Positions 54,638-63,819 of a stretch of DNA of 64,000 nt are shown here, piece by piece. The notes below the pieces were generated by a model. It was not told the DNA's origin. It did no database searches and was given only the letters and a program-made list of their open reading frames with translations. Each line of letters starts with the position of its first letter. Positions within the stretch are counted from its first letter, which is position 1. Origin of the DNA: G963668605 sp963793625 (GTDB lineage Bacteria > Acidobacteriota > Terriglobia > Bryobacterales > Bryobacteraceae); NCBI GenBank assembly GCA_963793625.1, contig CAWCAT010000025.1:1-64000 (forward strand). The letters run 5' to 3'. The position numbers and the translations under genes are program-made.

Positions 54638-55417
54638 TTAAGCCGGCGCGTGGTGATTCACCGGCCCGGATCCCTTGCCCAGCCCAGGGTTCGTTCGAAT
54701 GGCTTCGGTGATATAGCGCTTCGCGCGCGCCACCGCACCACCCAGCGGCATGCCGAGAGCCAGTGACGCCGTGATCGCGGCGGAGTACGTACAGCCCGTG
54801 CCGTGCGTGTGCTCGGTCAGAATCCGTTCAGCCGGGAACTCAGACCACTCCTTGCCATCAAACAGGACATCCATGGCAGTTCCCTCCAGATGACCGCCCT
54901 TGACCAGAACTGCGTGTGCGCCCATTTCCAGCATGCGTTTAGCCGCTGAGCGCATTCCCGCTACATCATTAACTTCCAGACCGGTCAGAGCCGAGGCTTC
55001 ATGCAGATTGGGGGTGACAAGGAAAGCGCGCGGAATGAGATCCTTGATCAACACCTGCGCCGCTTCAGCCGCGATCAAGGGAGCGCCATGTTTGCTGATC
55101 ATCACAGGATCCACAACCAGGGGGCATCGGAACTCCGCTGCGACGACTGCGACCGCTCGCACCAGGCTTGCCTTACCCAGCGCGCCCACTTTCACTGCCT
55201 GCGGTGGAATGTCCTCTAGCAGTACGCGAATTTGTTCCAGCACCAGTTCTGGATCGAGGGTCACGACACGATCCACGCGAACCGTGTTCTGCACGGTGAG
55301 CAGGGTGATGACGGCCTCACCATACACACCAAACTGGTGAAAGGTCTTGAGGTCGGCCTGAATGCCGGCTCCTCCGCTAGGGTCCGATCCGGCGATAGTT
55401 AATGCAACTGGTTTCAT
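54638..55417 (-). CDS. thiD: Hydroxymethylpyrimidine/phosphomethylpyrimidine kinase
   Basis: The enzyme phosphorylates HMP and HMP-P in thiamine synthesis. The 259-residue protein starts MKPVALTIAGSDPSGGAGIQ with the HMP-binding motif, followed by FGVYGEAVITLLTVQNT, VVDPVMISKHG, LVTPNLHEASALTG and, at the C-terminus, HTHGTGCTYSAAITASLALG with the catalytic aspartate replaced by the Gly-Cys context expected for this family. No TPP riboswitch is evident upstream. It is convergent with the glycosyltransferase. Confidence 0.93.
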   Translation of the reverse strand: MKPVALTIAGSDPSGGAGIQADLKTFHQFGVYGEAVITLLTVQNTVRVDRVVTLDPELVLEQIRVLLEDIPPQAVKVGALGKASLVRAVAVVAAEFRCPLVVDPVMISKHGAPLIAAEAAQVLIKDLIPRAFLVTPNLHEASALTGLEVNDVAGMRSAAKRMLEMGAHAVLVKGGHLEGTAMDVLFDGKEWSEFPAERILTEHTHGTGCTYSAAITASLALGMPLGGAVARAKRYITEAIRTNPGLGKGSGPVNHHAPA

Positions 55418-55453
55418 TCCGCAACGACAGGATACCAGACCTCGCCTTCCGCC

Positions 55454-55888
55454 CTACTTATGCTTGGAGCGCTCTGAAAGATAAAGTGGGACCGCAATCC
55501 CCGCACGGGTGCGGTCCCGGGCTGCAATTACTCGGATCTGGAAGGGCCCGGGAATACTGTTCCACCCCATACCGCGAATTGCCGCCTGACCATCTGGGCC
55601 AGTGATCATCACTTGTGTCCGTAAGCCGCCGCGAAATGTCCCGCCCGGGCCTTCTTCGGGTAGCACGAAGCTGACCGTCGCACCTTCAACGGGTTTGCCG
55701 GTCTCGTCGCTAATCAGGACGGTGAGCGGTCGGTTGCTGCGCGAATTCATGGTCTGGACGAGGCCCTCGCCCTCCAGAACACGGATTTGCAGAATCACCA
55801 CTTCCCGAGCGTATATCGGCGCGATACACAGCAACGCAAGCAACAGACGCGGCACACAAGCAAGCACACTCTGTCCCATAAGAATCAT
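55454..55888 (-). CDS. Small secreted protein with an Ig-like/transthyretin-like fold
   Basis: From ATG 55888 (MILMGQSVLACVPRLLLALL) the 144-residue protein has a signal peptide ending in IAPIYA. The mature part contains VLISDETGKPVEGATVSFVL and VMITGPDGQAAIRGMGWNS, a pattern typical of Ig-like or carboxypeptidase-regulatory domains with a G-x-P-V-x-x-A-x-V-x-F motif. The C-terminus is basic. Its role is unknown. An upstream TTG start at 55897 is also possible. Confidence 0.6.
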   Translation of the reverse strand: MILMGQSVLACVPRLLLALLCIAPIYAREVVILQIRVLEGEGLVQTMNSRSNRPLTVLISDETGKPVEGATVSFVLPEEGPGGTFRGGLRTQVMITGPDGQAAIRGMGWNSIPGPFQIRVIAARDRTRAGIAVPLYLSERSKHK

Positions 55889-55913
55889 GGTGTGCAACGC
55901 AGCGGAAAATTCT

Positions 55914-56624
55914 CTAGAAAGTTTGGAGAATAATTACGGTGATGTTGTCGGGGCCGCCCTGCTCACGGGCAGCTTCCACCAGGCGCCTGCATTTGTCTTC
56001 CAGACTAGCATCGCTGCGCAAGACGTCGCCGATCGTTTCACTTTCGATTGCGCCATGCAGGCCATCGCTGCATATCAGAATCTGTTCGCCGGGGCTGGGC
56101 AGCATTCTGTACGTTGCAATGCGCAAATCTTCAGTGACGCCGATAGCCATCGTGAGTACGTGCCGCATCGGGTGTTTGCGCAGGCTGGCCTCGTCAAGAC
56201 CAAGCCGCTTTCCGACCTCCTGCACCCACGTCTGATCGACAGTGATCGGATTCAGGTCTTCGCCGTTGAAGCTGTACGCCCGGCTGTCGCCGACGCTTGC
56301 GATGAGTAACTCCGGTCCGGATTGGAGCGCGGCAACCAGCGTTGTGCCCATTCCTTCCAGATCCTTGCACGCTCCGGCAGCGCTCAGCACCGCACGGTTC
56401 GCTTCTTCCACCGCGCGCGTGAGGGCCTCTGTGCCGGAGTGTTCGGTGTTCCGGATATAATCGCGGACCGTCTCCACCGCGAGGCGCGAAGCGTGTTCAC
56501 CCGCGCGTGCGCCGCCCATCCCGTCGGCCACAATATATAAGCCGAGTTCGGGGGCCAGCAGACAGTAATCTTCGTTGTTCTTGCGGACACAACCGATGTC
56601 GGAAATTCCGTAGGCTTCCAGCAT
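55914..56624 (-). CDS. PP2C-family serine/threonine phosphatase
   Basis: The 236-residue protein starts MLEAYGISDIGCVRKNNEDY. It has metal-binding aspartates in IVADGMGGARAGEHASRLA, then VASVGDSRAYSFNGEDLNPI-like residues, ILICSDGLHGAIESE and DNITVIILQTF at the end. It is the stand-alone Stp/PppP kind of phosphatase that works against bacterial Hanks-type kinases. No kinase gene is adjacent. A gggaggtc ribosome-binding site precedes the ATG. Confidence 0.92.
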   Translation of the reverse strand: MLEAYGISDIGCVRKNNEDYCLLAPELGLYIVADGMGGARAGEHASRLAVETVRDYIRNTEHSGTEALTRAVEEANRAVLSAAGACKDLEGMGTTLVAALQSGPELLIASVGDSRAYSFNGEDLNPITVDQTWVQEVGKRLGLDEASLRKHPMRHVLTMAIGVTEDLRIATYRMLPSPGEQILICSDGLHGAIESETIGDVLRSDASLEDKCRRLVEAAREQGGPDNITVIILQTF

Positions 56625-56690
56625 TGACCTCCCGATTATAGCCGCACCGGGAGGTCGTATATTCTGCCGCCCCGATCCGATCGCAATTTA

Positions 56691-57878
56691 CTAAGGTTTT
56701 TTCGGTTCCAGTGCTTCTTTAAGCTGCCAAAATACACGTTCGTTGTATTCTTCTCGGACCCGCTCCAATGGCTCGCTCTTGGCGTCGTTGGGGCGGTAAG
56801 GAGTTTTCTTCAGGCAGCGACCCAGCATCATGGTCGCCTCGCTGTCATCGGGATCGCGGTCAAGTGCAGAGCGGAAGCTCTTGACGGCGTCATCGAATTG
56901 GCCGCGCTTCCAAAGGGCGTACCCAACATTGAAGTGGAAATCGGGATTAGCCGGATCACCTTCCGACGCCTTGCGAAAGTTGTCGAGCGCTTCCGGACGG
57001 TCTCGACGGGATTGTGCGGCACCCAGGTTGTTGAAAACTTCGTTCAGAGGTACTGCCTGCGCGACAAGCTCGAAAGCGATTTGCGCGCCAGTATAATCTC
57101 CCGCATAGAAGCGGCACAGGCCCAGAAAAAAGTTGGCCTCGAAATAGCGTGGATAGGTGCGCTGGACCTTCTGAAACCAGTCCCCGGCGGTACGGTAGTT
57201 CTCCTGAGCCCAGTTGAGCCGCCCCAATTCAAAGTTTGGCTCGGAAAAGCGCAAGTCCAGTCGTGCAGCCTGTGTAAAAAAGCGATGCTTCTGTTCGTTG
57301 CTGGTCGCCAGCAGTCCGCGTATATAGTTTTCGATGGCATCCAGCCGGACCGTGGGGTGGAGTCGCTTGAACTCCTCTTCGCTGGGCGCGGCACTGGATT
57401 TGATGATCCGGAGAGCCTGCCAGGCCAGATGTTCCTGAAGAGACGCGAGTTCATCGAATGCACCCGTTTCGCCAAATTCCGGAGCCTGCTTCATATTGCG
57501 CAGATCAAGCAGGCGCGCCTTTAACCGCAGGGATTCCTTGCCACCTTGCACTGCAGGGGCCACCACCTCGAATTGACCGTAGATAATGCGGTCCGCGTCG
57601 AGCGTTTCAGCAATCTTCAGCACGGAGGCGCGCGTAGTTTGCGCGTATTGACGAATCCCTAGCCTCTTGTAGGCTTCCGTCAGGCTTTCGCGATCGATCA
57701 CGAGCGTGCCGGAGCTGGCCAGCGCGTCACGTACAGCCTCAGCGATACTTTCGCCGACCCAATCCACTTTGCTGTTGTTTGAGCTATTAAAGAAGGGCAG
57801 TACAACCAGCGATTCCGAACGGGCCGGAGCCGCGAGAAACATTAGGACTAAAGCTGGAAACGCGAGAAGCCGCACCAT
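56691..57878 (-). CDS. Secreted TPR protein
   Basis: This 395-residue protein has a signal peptide (MVRLLAFPALVLMFLAAPAR) and a short domain reading LVVLPFFNSSNNSKVDWVGE followed by ADRIIYGQFEVV, similar to periplasmic domains that precede TPR arrays. From residue 180 to 365 there are about five TPR-like helical repeats, such as NFELGRLNWAQENYRTAGDW and NPDFHFNVGYALWKRGQFDD. It is probably a periplasmic scaffold. It lies between the PP2C gene and a small secreted protein on the same strand. Confidence 0.8.
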   Translation of the reverse strand: MVRLLAFPALVLMFLAAPARSESLVVLPFFNSSNNSKVDWVGESIAEAVRDALASSGTLVIDRESLTEAYKRLGIRQYAQTTRASVLKIAETLDADRIIYGQFEVVAPAVQGGKESLRLKARLLDLRNMKQAPEFGETGAFDELASLQEHLAWQALRIIKSSAAPSEEEFKRLHPTVRLDAIENYIRGLLATSNEQKHRFFTQAARLDLRFSEPNFELGRLNWAQENYRTAGDWFQKVQRTYPRYFEANFFLGLCRFYAGDYTGAQIAFELVAQAVPLNEVFNNLGAAQSRRDRPEALDNFRKASEGDPANPDFHFNVGYALWKRGQFDDAVKSFRSALDRDPDDSEATMMLGRCLKKTPYRPNDAKSEPLERVREEYNERVFWQLKEALEPKKP

Positions 57879-57937
57879 TAAACCTCAGTTTAACAGACGA
57901 CCCCTCGCGCGATTCGAATCAACAGACCTCGGGGTAC

Positions 57938-58255
57938 TTAATTGGTGAAGACGAGCTTCGTTTTGGTTCCACCGATCCGGATCTCCCGAATCTGATACTT
58001 GCCACCGCCATTGGCGTATCGAACCGACGTGGCATTGAACTTCTCAGTGCCGTTTTCCACCGTCGCTGTGGCCTGTACAGATTCCTTGCCCTTGCTGATC
58101 ACCACTTTGCTGTCTGTCACTTCGAGTTTGTAGTCGCCGGGCTTCAGCTCGGTTCCGTTCAGCACGGAGGACTGAAACAGCGTGATACGGTGTGTGTCAG
58201 CGCTCGCAACTGCGAGAGCGAGGCAAGAGAAGACGAGAATCAATTTCTTAATCAT
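57938..58255 (-). CDS. Small secreted protein of unknown function
   Basis: From ATG 58255 the 105-residue protein has a signal peptide (MIKKLILVFSCLALAVASA). The mature part is beta-rich: TELKPGDYKLEVTDSKVVIS, then VQATATVENGTEKFNATSVR. This repeats a pattern common in Acidobacteria small secreted proteins, with no assigned function that I know. An upstream start at 58300 would place charged residues before the signal and is less likely. Confidence 0.65.
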   Translation of the reverse strand: MIKKLILVFSCLALAVASADTHRITLFQSSVLNGTELKPGDYKLEVTDSKVVISKGKESVQATATVENGTEKFNATSVRYANGGGKYQIREIRIGGTKTKLVFTN

Positions 58256-58427
58256 AGGTTTTAGTTTTCTTTCTCCTTGAATGTTACTCAAGTATTCCAA
58301 TAGTGAGACGGACTGCTAGTGCGCACCCCGTCTCTGTGGTGCTAAACGACTGTTTGCCGTTGCACAATATCTCTGACGAATCACATCGGCTTTTGTTCCG
58401 CGATTTGCAAAACAAATATTAATGGGA

Positions 58428-59351
58428 TTAAGCAGATTCTTTTATCTTATTTATAGCTTGTTGCTGAATGGAAGGATCCGAGCCGAAGCCGGGCAGCCAG
58501 TAAACCTCTTCTCGGCGGAACCAGGTGAGCTGCCTTTTGGCGTAGTGGCGGGTGGCAATTCGGGTAGATTCGATCGCTTCGGGCAGGCTGAGTGCGCCCT
58601 GCAGGCACTGTAATGCCTGAGCGTAACCAATAGATTCAAATGGCTTTGCATCAGGAGACAGACCGTTGTCGAGCAGCGCCCGAACTTCATCCAGCAACCC
58701 ACGTTCGAACATCAAGGCAGCGCGTTCGTTAATCCGCTGATAGAGCTGTTCGCGAGGCGGGTCGAGCCCGATCTTGACTGTGCGGTATCCTTCAAGCCGG
58801 TCGCGTCCCGACTCAAACATTCTTGAAATATTTTGTCGGGATATCAGGCATACTTCCAGAGCGCGAACCACTTTCTTTATATCATTATGATGAATTCTGC
58901 TTCCGGCCTCTGGATCGAAGCGCCGCAAAAGCCGGTGCAGCGACCCGGCCCGGCGGTTTTCGCGGGCGTACAATCTCTCGCGCAAAACATCGTTCCGGAC
59001 CGGGCCCGCAAACAGCCCATCAAGTAGCGCCCGTAAATAGAAGCCTGTGCCGCCCACGACAATCGGCAACTTTCCACGCCGTGTAACCTGCTCGATCACT
59101 TGACGCGCCTTACGGGCGTAGTCTCCTGCCGTGAAAGTCGCCACGGGGTTAAGTATGTCTATGAGATGGTGCGGAATGCCGGCGCGTTCGGCAAGCGGCG
59201 ATTTGGCGGTTCCTATATCGAAACCACGGTAAATTTGCAGTGAATCGCAGTTGATGATTTCGCCGTCTAACTGAGTAGCAACAGCAATCGCGAGGTCGCT
59301 TTTGCCGGAGCCGGTTGGTCCGACAACGGCCACCAGTAAGGGATCAGGCAC
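58428..59351 (-). CDS. miaA: tRNA dimethylallyltransferase MiaA
   Basis: MiaA adds a dimethylallyl group to A37 of tRNAs that read UNN codons. The 307-residue protein has the P-loop VVGPTGSGKSDLAIAVATQL, then EIINCDSLQIYRGFDIGTAK, the HHLIDILNPVATFTAGDYAR block, PIVVGGTGFYLRALLDGL, and the late SIGYAQALQCL and TRHYAKRQLTWFRRE motifs. All are complete and in order. It is divergent from the TPR gene at 59517. Confidence 0.95.
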   Translation of the reverse strand: MPDPLLVAVVGPTGSGKSDLAIAVATQLDGEIINCDSLQIYRGFDIGTAKSPLAERAGIPHHLIDILNPVATFTAGDYARKARQVIEQVTRRGKLPIVVGGTGFYLRALLDGLFAGPVRNDVLRERLYARENRRAGSLHRLLRRFDPEAGSRIHHNDIKKVVRALEVCLISRQNISRMFESGRDRLEGYRTVKIGLDPPREQLYQRINERAALMFERGLLDEVRALLDNGLSPDAKPFESIGYAQALQCLQGALSLPEAIESTRIATRHYAKRQLTWFRREEVYWLPGFGSDPSIQQQAINKIKESA

Positions 59352-59516
59352 CGGTATCCATTTTCAACCGGACTGGTGGGTGCTGGCAAGTTGATGAAAA
59401 TCCGGCGAAACGGCGCGCCTTGGGGCAACGTTATAATGAAGTAAGATTGAACGCAATCCGTATCTGCCTCCTCTAAGGGGCGGGCGGTGTGGTGCGTACC
59501 AAGAAAGTCGGGGCAA

Positions 59517-61577
59517 ATGACCTCAAAGTTCAAGCTAGTATCGACGCTTTGCTCCTTGGCGCTGGTCGCCGGGAGTACGGGTTTTGCACAGACCGAGGGC
59601 GCAAAAGCACCCAGCCGGACTATTGAAAAGGCCGACGCCTATTATCATTTCGCCATGGGACACCTGTATGCCGAGCAAGCAGCGGCCTACGGGAACCGTG
59701 GGGACTTTGTAACCAAGGCGATCGACCATTACAAACAGGCTATCAAGGCTGATCCGGAAGCAACTTTCCTTAGCGAAGAGCTTTCGGACTTGTACATACA
59801 ATCCGGAAGGCTGCGCGAGGCTGTGCTCGAGTCCGAAGAAGCCATCAAGCAGAACCCGAACGATCTGAATGCACGCAGGATTCTGGGACGGATCTACGCG
59901 CGCATGATCGGCGATACCCAGCAGGGCGGCCGCGTCAACGAAGAAATGTTGAAGAAGGCCACCGAGCAGTATCAAAAAATTTCCGCCCAGGATGCGAATG
60001 ACGTGGATACCTGGGTTATGCTGGGCCGCCTGTACAAAATCGGACAGAACTCCGTCGATGCAGAGAAGGCCTACAAGAAAGCGCTCACCCTCGACAGCGA
60101 TAACGAGGATGCGCTGAACGGCCTGGCCATGGTCTATGCGGATCTGGGCGATACGAAGAATTCGACTGAGATGTTGCGCAAGATAGCGGAAAAGAATCCC
60201 TCCCCGCGATCTTTGACTGCGCTTGCCACGACATACGAACAGATGCGCGATTACAAGTCTGCGGCGGCGACACTCGCCCGCGCCGTCGATATGGTGCAGG
60301 GCAATAGTGATTTAAAGCGCGCGCTGGCCCAAAATCTGATGCTTTCCGACCAGCTCGACAAAGCGCTGGAAGTCTATAGAGCGATTCTTCAGGACGAGCC
60401 GAAGGATTATCAATCCTATCTGCGCATGTCGCAGATTTATCGTCAGCAACGCAATTTTGAAAAGGCTCGCGAGGCCAACGAAAAAGCGCGCGCGATTGAG
60501 CCCGACAATCTGGAAGTTCGCTACAACGACGTGAATCAGCTTGAAGCCGAAGGCAAGATTCCTGAAGCAATCACCACGCTGCGCGGCATGATCGAATCGA
60601 CAGCAAAGCGTACCTACAATCTAGGCGAAAAGACGAATCGAGCCCAGCTTCTGGAGCGTCTCGGCCTGCTGTACCGCAGCACGGAAAACACCACCGAAGC
60701 CGTAAAGGCATTTCGCCAGTTGGGTGAACTCGATTCAGCCATGGGCGCTCGCGCCTCGGCACAGATCATTGACGTGTACCGCGCCGCGAAGGATTTCGCG
60801 AAGGCCGAGGAAGAAGCCAAGGCATCGAAGGCCTTGTACCCTACTGACCGCACGCTGGCTGCTGTGCGCGCTTCCCTGATGGCCGACCGCGGCAAGACGG
60901 ATGAGGCGATCGAGGAATTGAAGTCGCTGCTGGATGGCAAATCGGATCGTGAAATCCATCTCTCGATGGCGCAGGTTTACGAAAAGGCGAAGCGTTTCGA
61001 TCAGATGGCGAAGGAGATCGATGAAGCGGAGAAGCTCTCCATTTCTCCGGAAGAGAAAGAAGCCATCCACTTCACGCGAGGCGCGATGCTCGAACGCCAG
61101 AAGAAGTTTGACCTCGCTGAAGCAGAATTCCGCAAAGTGCTCGAAGCGAATCCGGAGAATTCCTCCGCACTCAATTACCTTGGCTACATGTTCGCGGATC
61201 GCAATGTGAGGCTCCCTGAAGCGTTGCAGTTGATCACCAAGGCGCTGGAGAAGGAACCCGGCAACGGTGCGTATCTCGACAGCCTGGGCTGGGTCTATTT
61301 CCGAATGGGCAAGCTCAAGGAAGCTGAAGACAACATTCGCCGCTCTCTCGAAAAGGTGCGGAACGATCCCACGGTTCACGATCACCTGGGCGACATTCTC
61401 TTCGCGCAGGGCAGAGTACGTGAGGCGATAGCGCAGTGGGAATCCTCACTGAAGGAATATCAAACGGCGAGCGTGACCGAAGCCGATCCGGCGGAAGTTG
61501 CAAAGGTGAGCCGCAAGCTGGAAAACGCCAAGGTTAAGCAAGCCAAAGAAACCAGCGCCAACGCTCCGAAGAACTAA
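59517..61577 (+). CDS. Large secreted TPR protein
   Basis: Starting at ATG 59517, the protein (MTSKFKLVSTLCSLALVAGS) has a signal peptide ending in GFAQ. The mature 660 residues form about fourteen TPR-like repeats, for example FVTKAIDHYKQAIKADPEAT, VDAEKAYKKALTLDSDNEDA and LGYMFADRNVRLPEALQLIT. The C-terminus is lysine-rich. Frames upstream of this ATG are open for ten more codons but lack a signal. It could be a scaffold for envelope complexes; no partner is shown by the sequence. Confidence 0.85.
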   Translation: MTSKFKLVSTLCSLALVAGSTGFAQTEGAKAPSRTIEKADAYYHFAMGHLYAEQAAAYGNRGDFVTKAIDHYKQAIKADPEATFLSEELSDLYIQSGRLREAVLESEEAIKQNPNDLNARRILGRIYARMIGDTQQGGRVNEEMLKKATEQYQKISAQDANDVDTWVMLGRLYKIGQNSVDAEKAYKKALTLDSDNEDALNGLAMVYADLGDTKNSTEMLRKIAEKNPSPRSLTALATTYEQMRDYKSAAATLARAVDMVQGNSDLKRALAQNLMLSDQLDKALEVYRAILQDEPKDYQSYLRMSQIYRQQRNFEKAREANEKARAIEPDNLEVRYNDVNQLEAEGKIPEAITTLRGMIESTAKRTYNLGEKTNRAQLLERLGLLYRSTENTTEAVKAFRQLGELDSAMGARASAQIIDVYRAAKDFAKAEEEAKASKALYPTDRTLAAVRASLMADRGKTDEAIEELKSLLDGKSDREIHLSMAQVYEKAKRFDQMAKEIDEAEKLSISPEEKEAIHFTRGAMLERQKKFDLAEAEFRKVLEANPENSSALNYLGYMFADRNVRLPEALQLITKALEKEPGNGAYLDSLGWVYFRMGKLKEAEDNIRRSLEKVRNDPTVHDHLGDILFAQGRVREAIAQWESSLKEYQTASVTEADPAEVAKVSRKLENAKVKQAKETSANAPKN

Positions 61578-61602
61578 GCCGCACGACACCGGTCACCCTG
61601 GC

Positions 61603-61968
61603 GTGGGGTACCTGCGCCAGCACCGGATTGCGGAATTCGAAAAGCGGCAAGCTTCGCGTACGCGGCGGATTAGCGGAATTCTTCGCGCTCGACAGCGCGC
61701 GGGGTCGTCTATCACCTTCCTTGGGCATTTCGTGAAGCTGTTCGGAGACAGCGGCGTCAAGGTAATATTCAACGGTCACGAGCATAACTTCCAATACAGT
61801 GCGAGTAATGCCGCCACCCGCGACGTTCACTACGTGGTCAGCGGTTCCGGCGGTGAGTTACGTGATGGCGCTGTGCAGATGGCGAAGACTAACATCGAAG
61901 GCTGGGCGCCGCAGCATCACTTCCTGTTGGTTGAAATCCACCTGCGACGAATTCTTACGAACCGGTGA
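61603..61968 (+). pseudogene. C-terminal remnant of a metallophosphoesterase
   Basis: This 121-codon frame reads FLGHFVKLFGDSGVKVIFNG, then HEHNFQYSASNAA, DVHYVVSGSGGELR and HHFLLVEI. The GHEHNFQ and SGSGGE blocks are typical of the C-terminal third of purple-acid-phosphatase-like metallophosphoesterases. The metal-binding N-terminal two thirds are missing; the frame begins just after the TPR gene. It looks like the remainder of a deletion or of a collapsed assembly. Confidence 0.65.
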
Positions 61969-62061
61969 TCGTAAAAGATCATGACGGTGCACCACTCGCT
62001 ATGCGGTTACACGGCAAGTAATGCGGACCTTCAACGCCGTAATCTGACAAGATACAGTTGA

Positions 62062-63330
62062 ATGATTCGATTTATTGTCCTTGCCGGATTGATCGGCTTT
62101 ACCTCCCTGGTGGCTTGGTCACAGTCTCAGCCCGGGACGCTACAACAAATGCGAGATCGCGCCCAGGCGAGCATTCTGCATCAACGGGCACGAGAGGCAG
62201 GGGGCAACCTCACCAGGGTGCGTCAACCCGTTCAGGCAAATCTCTATGGCGATTTGAGCTCTCTCATGAAGGCGAGTGATGAGGTTCTGCTGGTCCATAT
62301 CACCGATAATGTGTGCCAGTTGTCACCATCCGGGGAAGATCCCATTACTATGTATAAAGGGATCGTCCTCAGAAAGTGGAAGGGACACACGTTCGACTCC
62401 GTCACGTTTTCGATTCCAATGGGACTGGTGTCCTTTGCTGACAACAGTCGTGCATTTACCTCAATTCCCAGCTTCCGAGCTCTGCAAAACGGAGGGCGAT
62501 ATGTGGTTTTTCTGCGCTTCAGTCAGGGGGAGGAACGGCGATTGATGCCTGCGCTGAAACTGACTGGTGACGCAATCCAGGGGGCATTCGCGTTGGAGAA
62601 CGAGCGGGTCAGCCCGGTATTTTGGGCAGATTCCCTCTCCAAAATCTATCGGAATGCTGCCGTGCCGAAGTTCGTGGACGAAGTGAAATCGTTGGCGCAA
62701 ACACAAGGAGTGCTGCGGGTAGATTTTACTGAGAGTCCCAATACGCCTAAAGTGACATCGTTTTCGGAAGTCAGGCCAGAGGATCTGCAGGCAACTGGAT
62801 TGCATCTTCCCTCTTACGTGCCAACGCTCTGGGAACTTATGTGGTATCTGTCTCACGTTGATTTTCACCAGCAGTTAATGGTGGAGTGGGACTCGATGCC
62901 GGGCCGGCAAGATCCCATAAAGAAGCAGGATACTGTGGGGACGCCGGTATCGGGAAACTTTACGGTTCTAGAACGTACGCAAAGGCTTCGTGGGGGCTGT
63001 GGCAAAAGTATTCCGGACGCGACTGAGTTGATTGTAGCCGCAGTCACAACGCAGAATGAAATCCGAGCCCTTCAATTCTCCAGAGATCCTCGCGACTGGC
63101 ACGGAGATTACTTCGGAGGTGCCAAGCCCGAGGGGTACCAAGTAGTTTTCCCGAAGGCCAGATTAATACTTAATCTTCCTGACGATCCGCAAATCCAGAC
63201 ACTTGTCTTTTTGAAGCCTCACAGAAAAGACGAACTGGACCGGACGAAAGGGTGGCGTTTGGAGACGATTGGCACCCTCAAACTCGTGACGCCGGGCCCG
63301 ACGCAGATAAACACCAAGCCCCCACCGTGA
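62062..63330 (+). CDS. Hypothetical exported protein
   Basis: The 422-residue product has a signal peptide, MIRFIVLAGLIGFTSLVAWS. After about 60 residues a beta-rich part begins with EVLLVHITDNVCQLSPSGED, which resembles proteins that carry an SH3-like or OB-like domain, with a later GGRYVVFLRFSQ strand. There is no further recognisable motif. Two cysteines are found in the mature part. Function unknown. Confidence 0.6.
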   Translation: MIRFIVLAGLIGFTSLVAWSQSQPGTLQQMRDRAQASILHQRAREAGGNLTRVRQPVQANLYGDLSSLMKASDEVLLVHITDNVCQLSPSGEDPITMYKGIVLRKWKGHTFDSVTFSIPMGLVSFADNSRAFTSIPSFRALQNGGRYVVFLRFSQGEERRLMPALKLTGDAIQGAFALENERVSPVFWADSLSKIYRNAAVPKFVDEVKSLAQTQGVLRVDFTESPNTPKVTSFSEVRPEDLQATGLHLPSYVPTLWELMWYLSHVDFHQQLMVEWDSMPGRQDPIKKQDTVGTPVSGNFTVLERTQRLRGGCGKSIPDATELIVAAVTTQNEIRALQFSRDPRDWHGDYFGGAKPEGYQVVFPKARLILNLPDDPQIQTLVFLKPHRKDELDRTKGWRLETIGTLKLVTPGPTQINTKPPP

Positions 63331-63343
63331 GATAATTCACAAT

Positions 63344-63799
63344 ATGCGTTCCATCATATTGCTGATAGCTGCGTTCGCACTGTGCGCCGGCGCCGAAACG
63401 AAGCTTGGAAAGCCGTTGACGCTGAAGCAGAGCCTGCCCGTTATCGAAGTCTTTCAATATCCCGAAGGCTTCGTTGGGAAGACCGTGCAGGTAAAGGGGC
63501 GAATCACCGAAGTCTGCCAACAGATGGGTTGCTGGATCAACCTGGTGGACGCTGTCGCAGAGAACCGGATGTTGCGCGTCAAGGTGAAAGACGGCGAGAT
63601 CGTCTTCCCGAAAACCGCCCTTGGAAAATCCGCAATCGTGGAAGGCAAGCTGGTCAAACTGGAGATGACCAAGGAACAAGTGATTGCCCAGATGCAGCAT
63701 GAGGCTGAAGAAAGCGGCAAGAAATTCGATCCTAAATCCGTCACGGCCGGTAAGACCGTATTCCAGATTCAAGGTACCGGCGCGATTCTACTTGATTAA
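63344..63799 (+). CDS. DUF4920-domain exported protein
   Basis: The 151-residue protein has a signal peptide (MRSIILLIAAFALCAGA) and the DUF4920 pattern: a V-GKTVQVKGRITEVCQQMGCW block with two cysteines, then MLRVKVKDGEIVFPKTALGK and a last strand FQIQGTGAILLD. DUF4920 is OB-fold-like; its function is unknown, although the CQxMGCW motif suggests metal or redox binding. It lies 14 bases behind the hypothetical exported protein and 20 bases before the phosphodiesterase gene. Confidence 0.8.
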   Translation: MRSIILLIAAFALCAGAETKLGKPLTLKQSLPVIEVFQYPEGFVGKTVQVKGRITEVCQQMGCWINLVDAVAENRMLRVKVKDGEIVFPKTALGKSAIVEGKLVKLEMTKEQVIAQMQHEAEESGKKFDPKSVTAGKTVFQIQGTGAILLD

Positions 63800-63819
63800 A
63801 GGACCCGCCTGACGCAATC

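Noticed and set aside
55418..55453. TPP riboswitch before thiD
   Set aside because: The sequence upstream of the thiD start lacks the conserved CUGAGA and THI-box elements.
60735..61385. 216-codon minus-strand open frame
   Set aside because: It is antisense to the TPR array and reflects its repeat composition.
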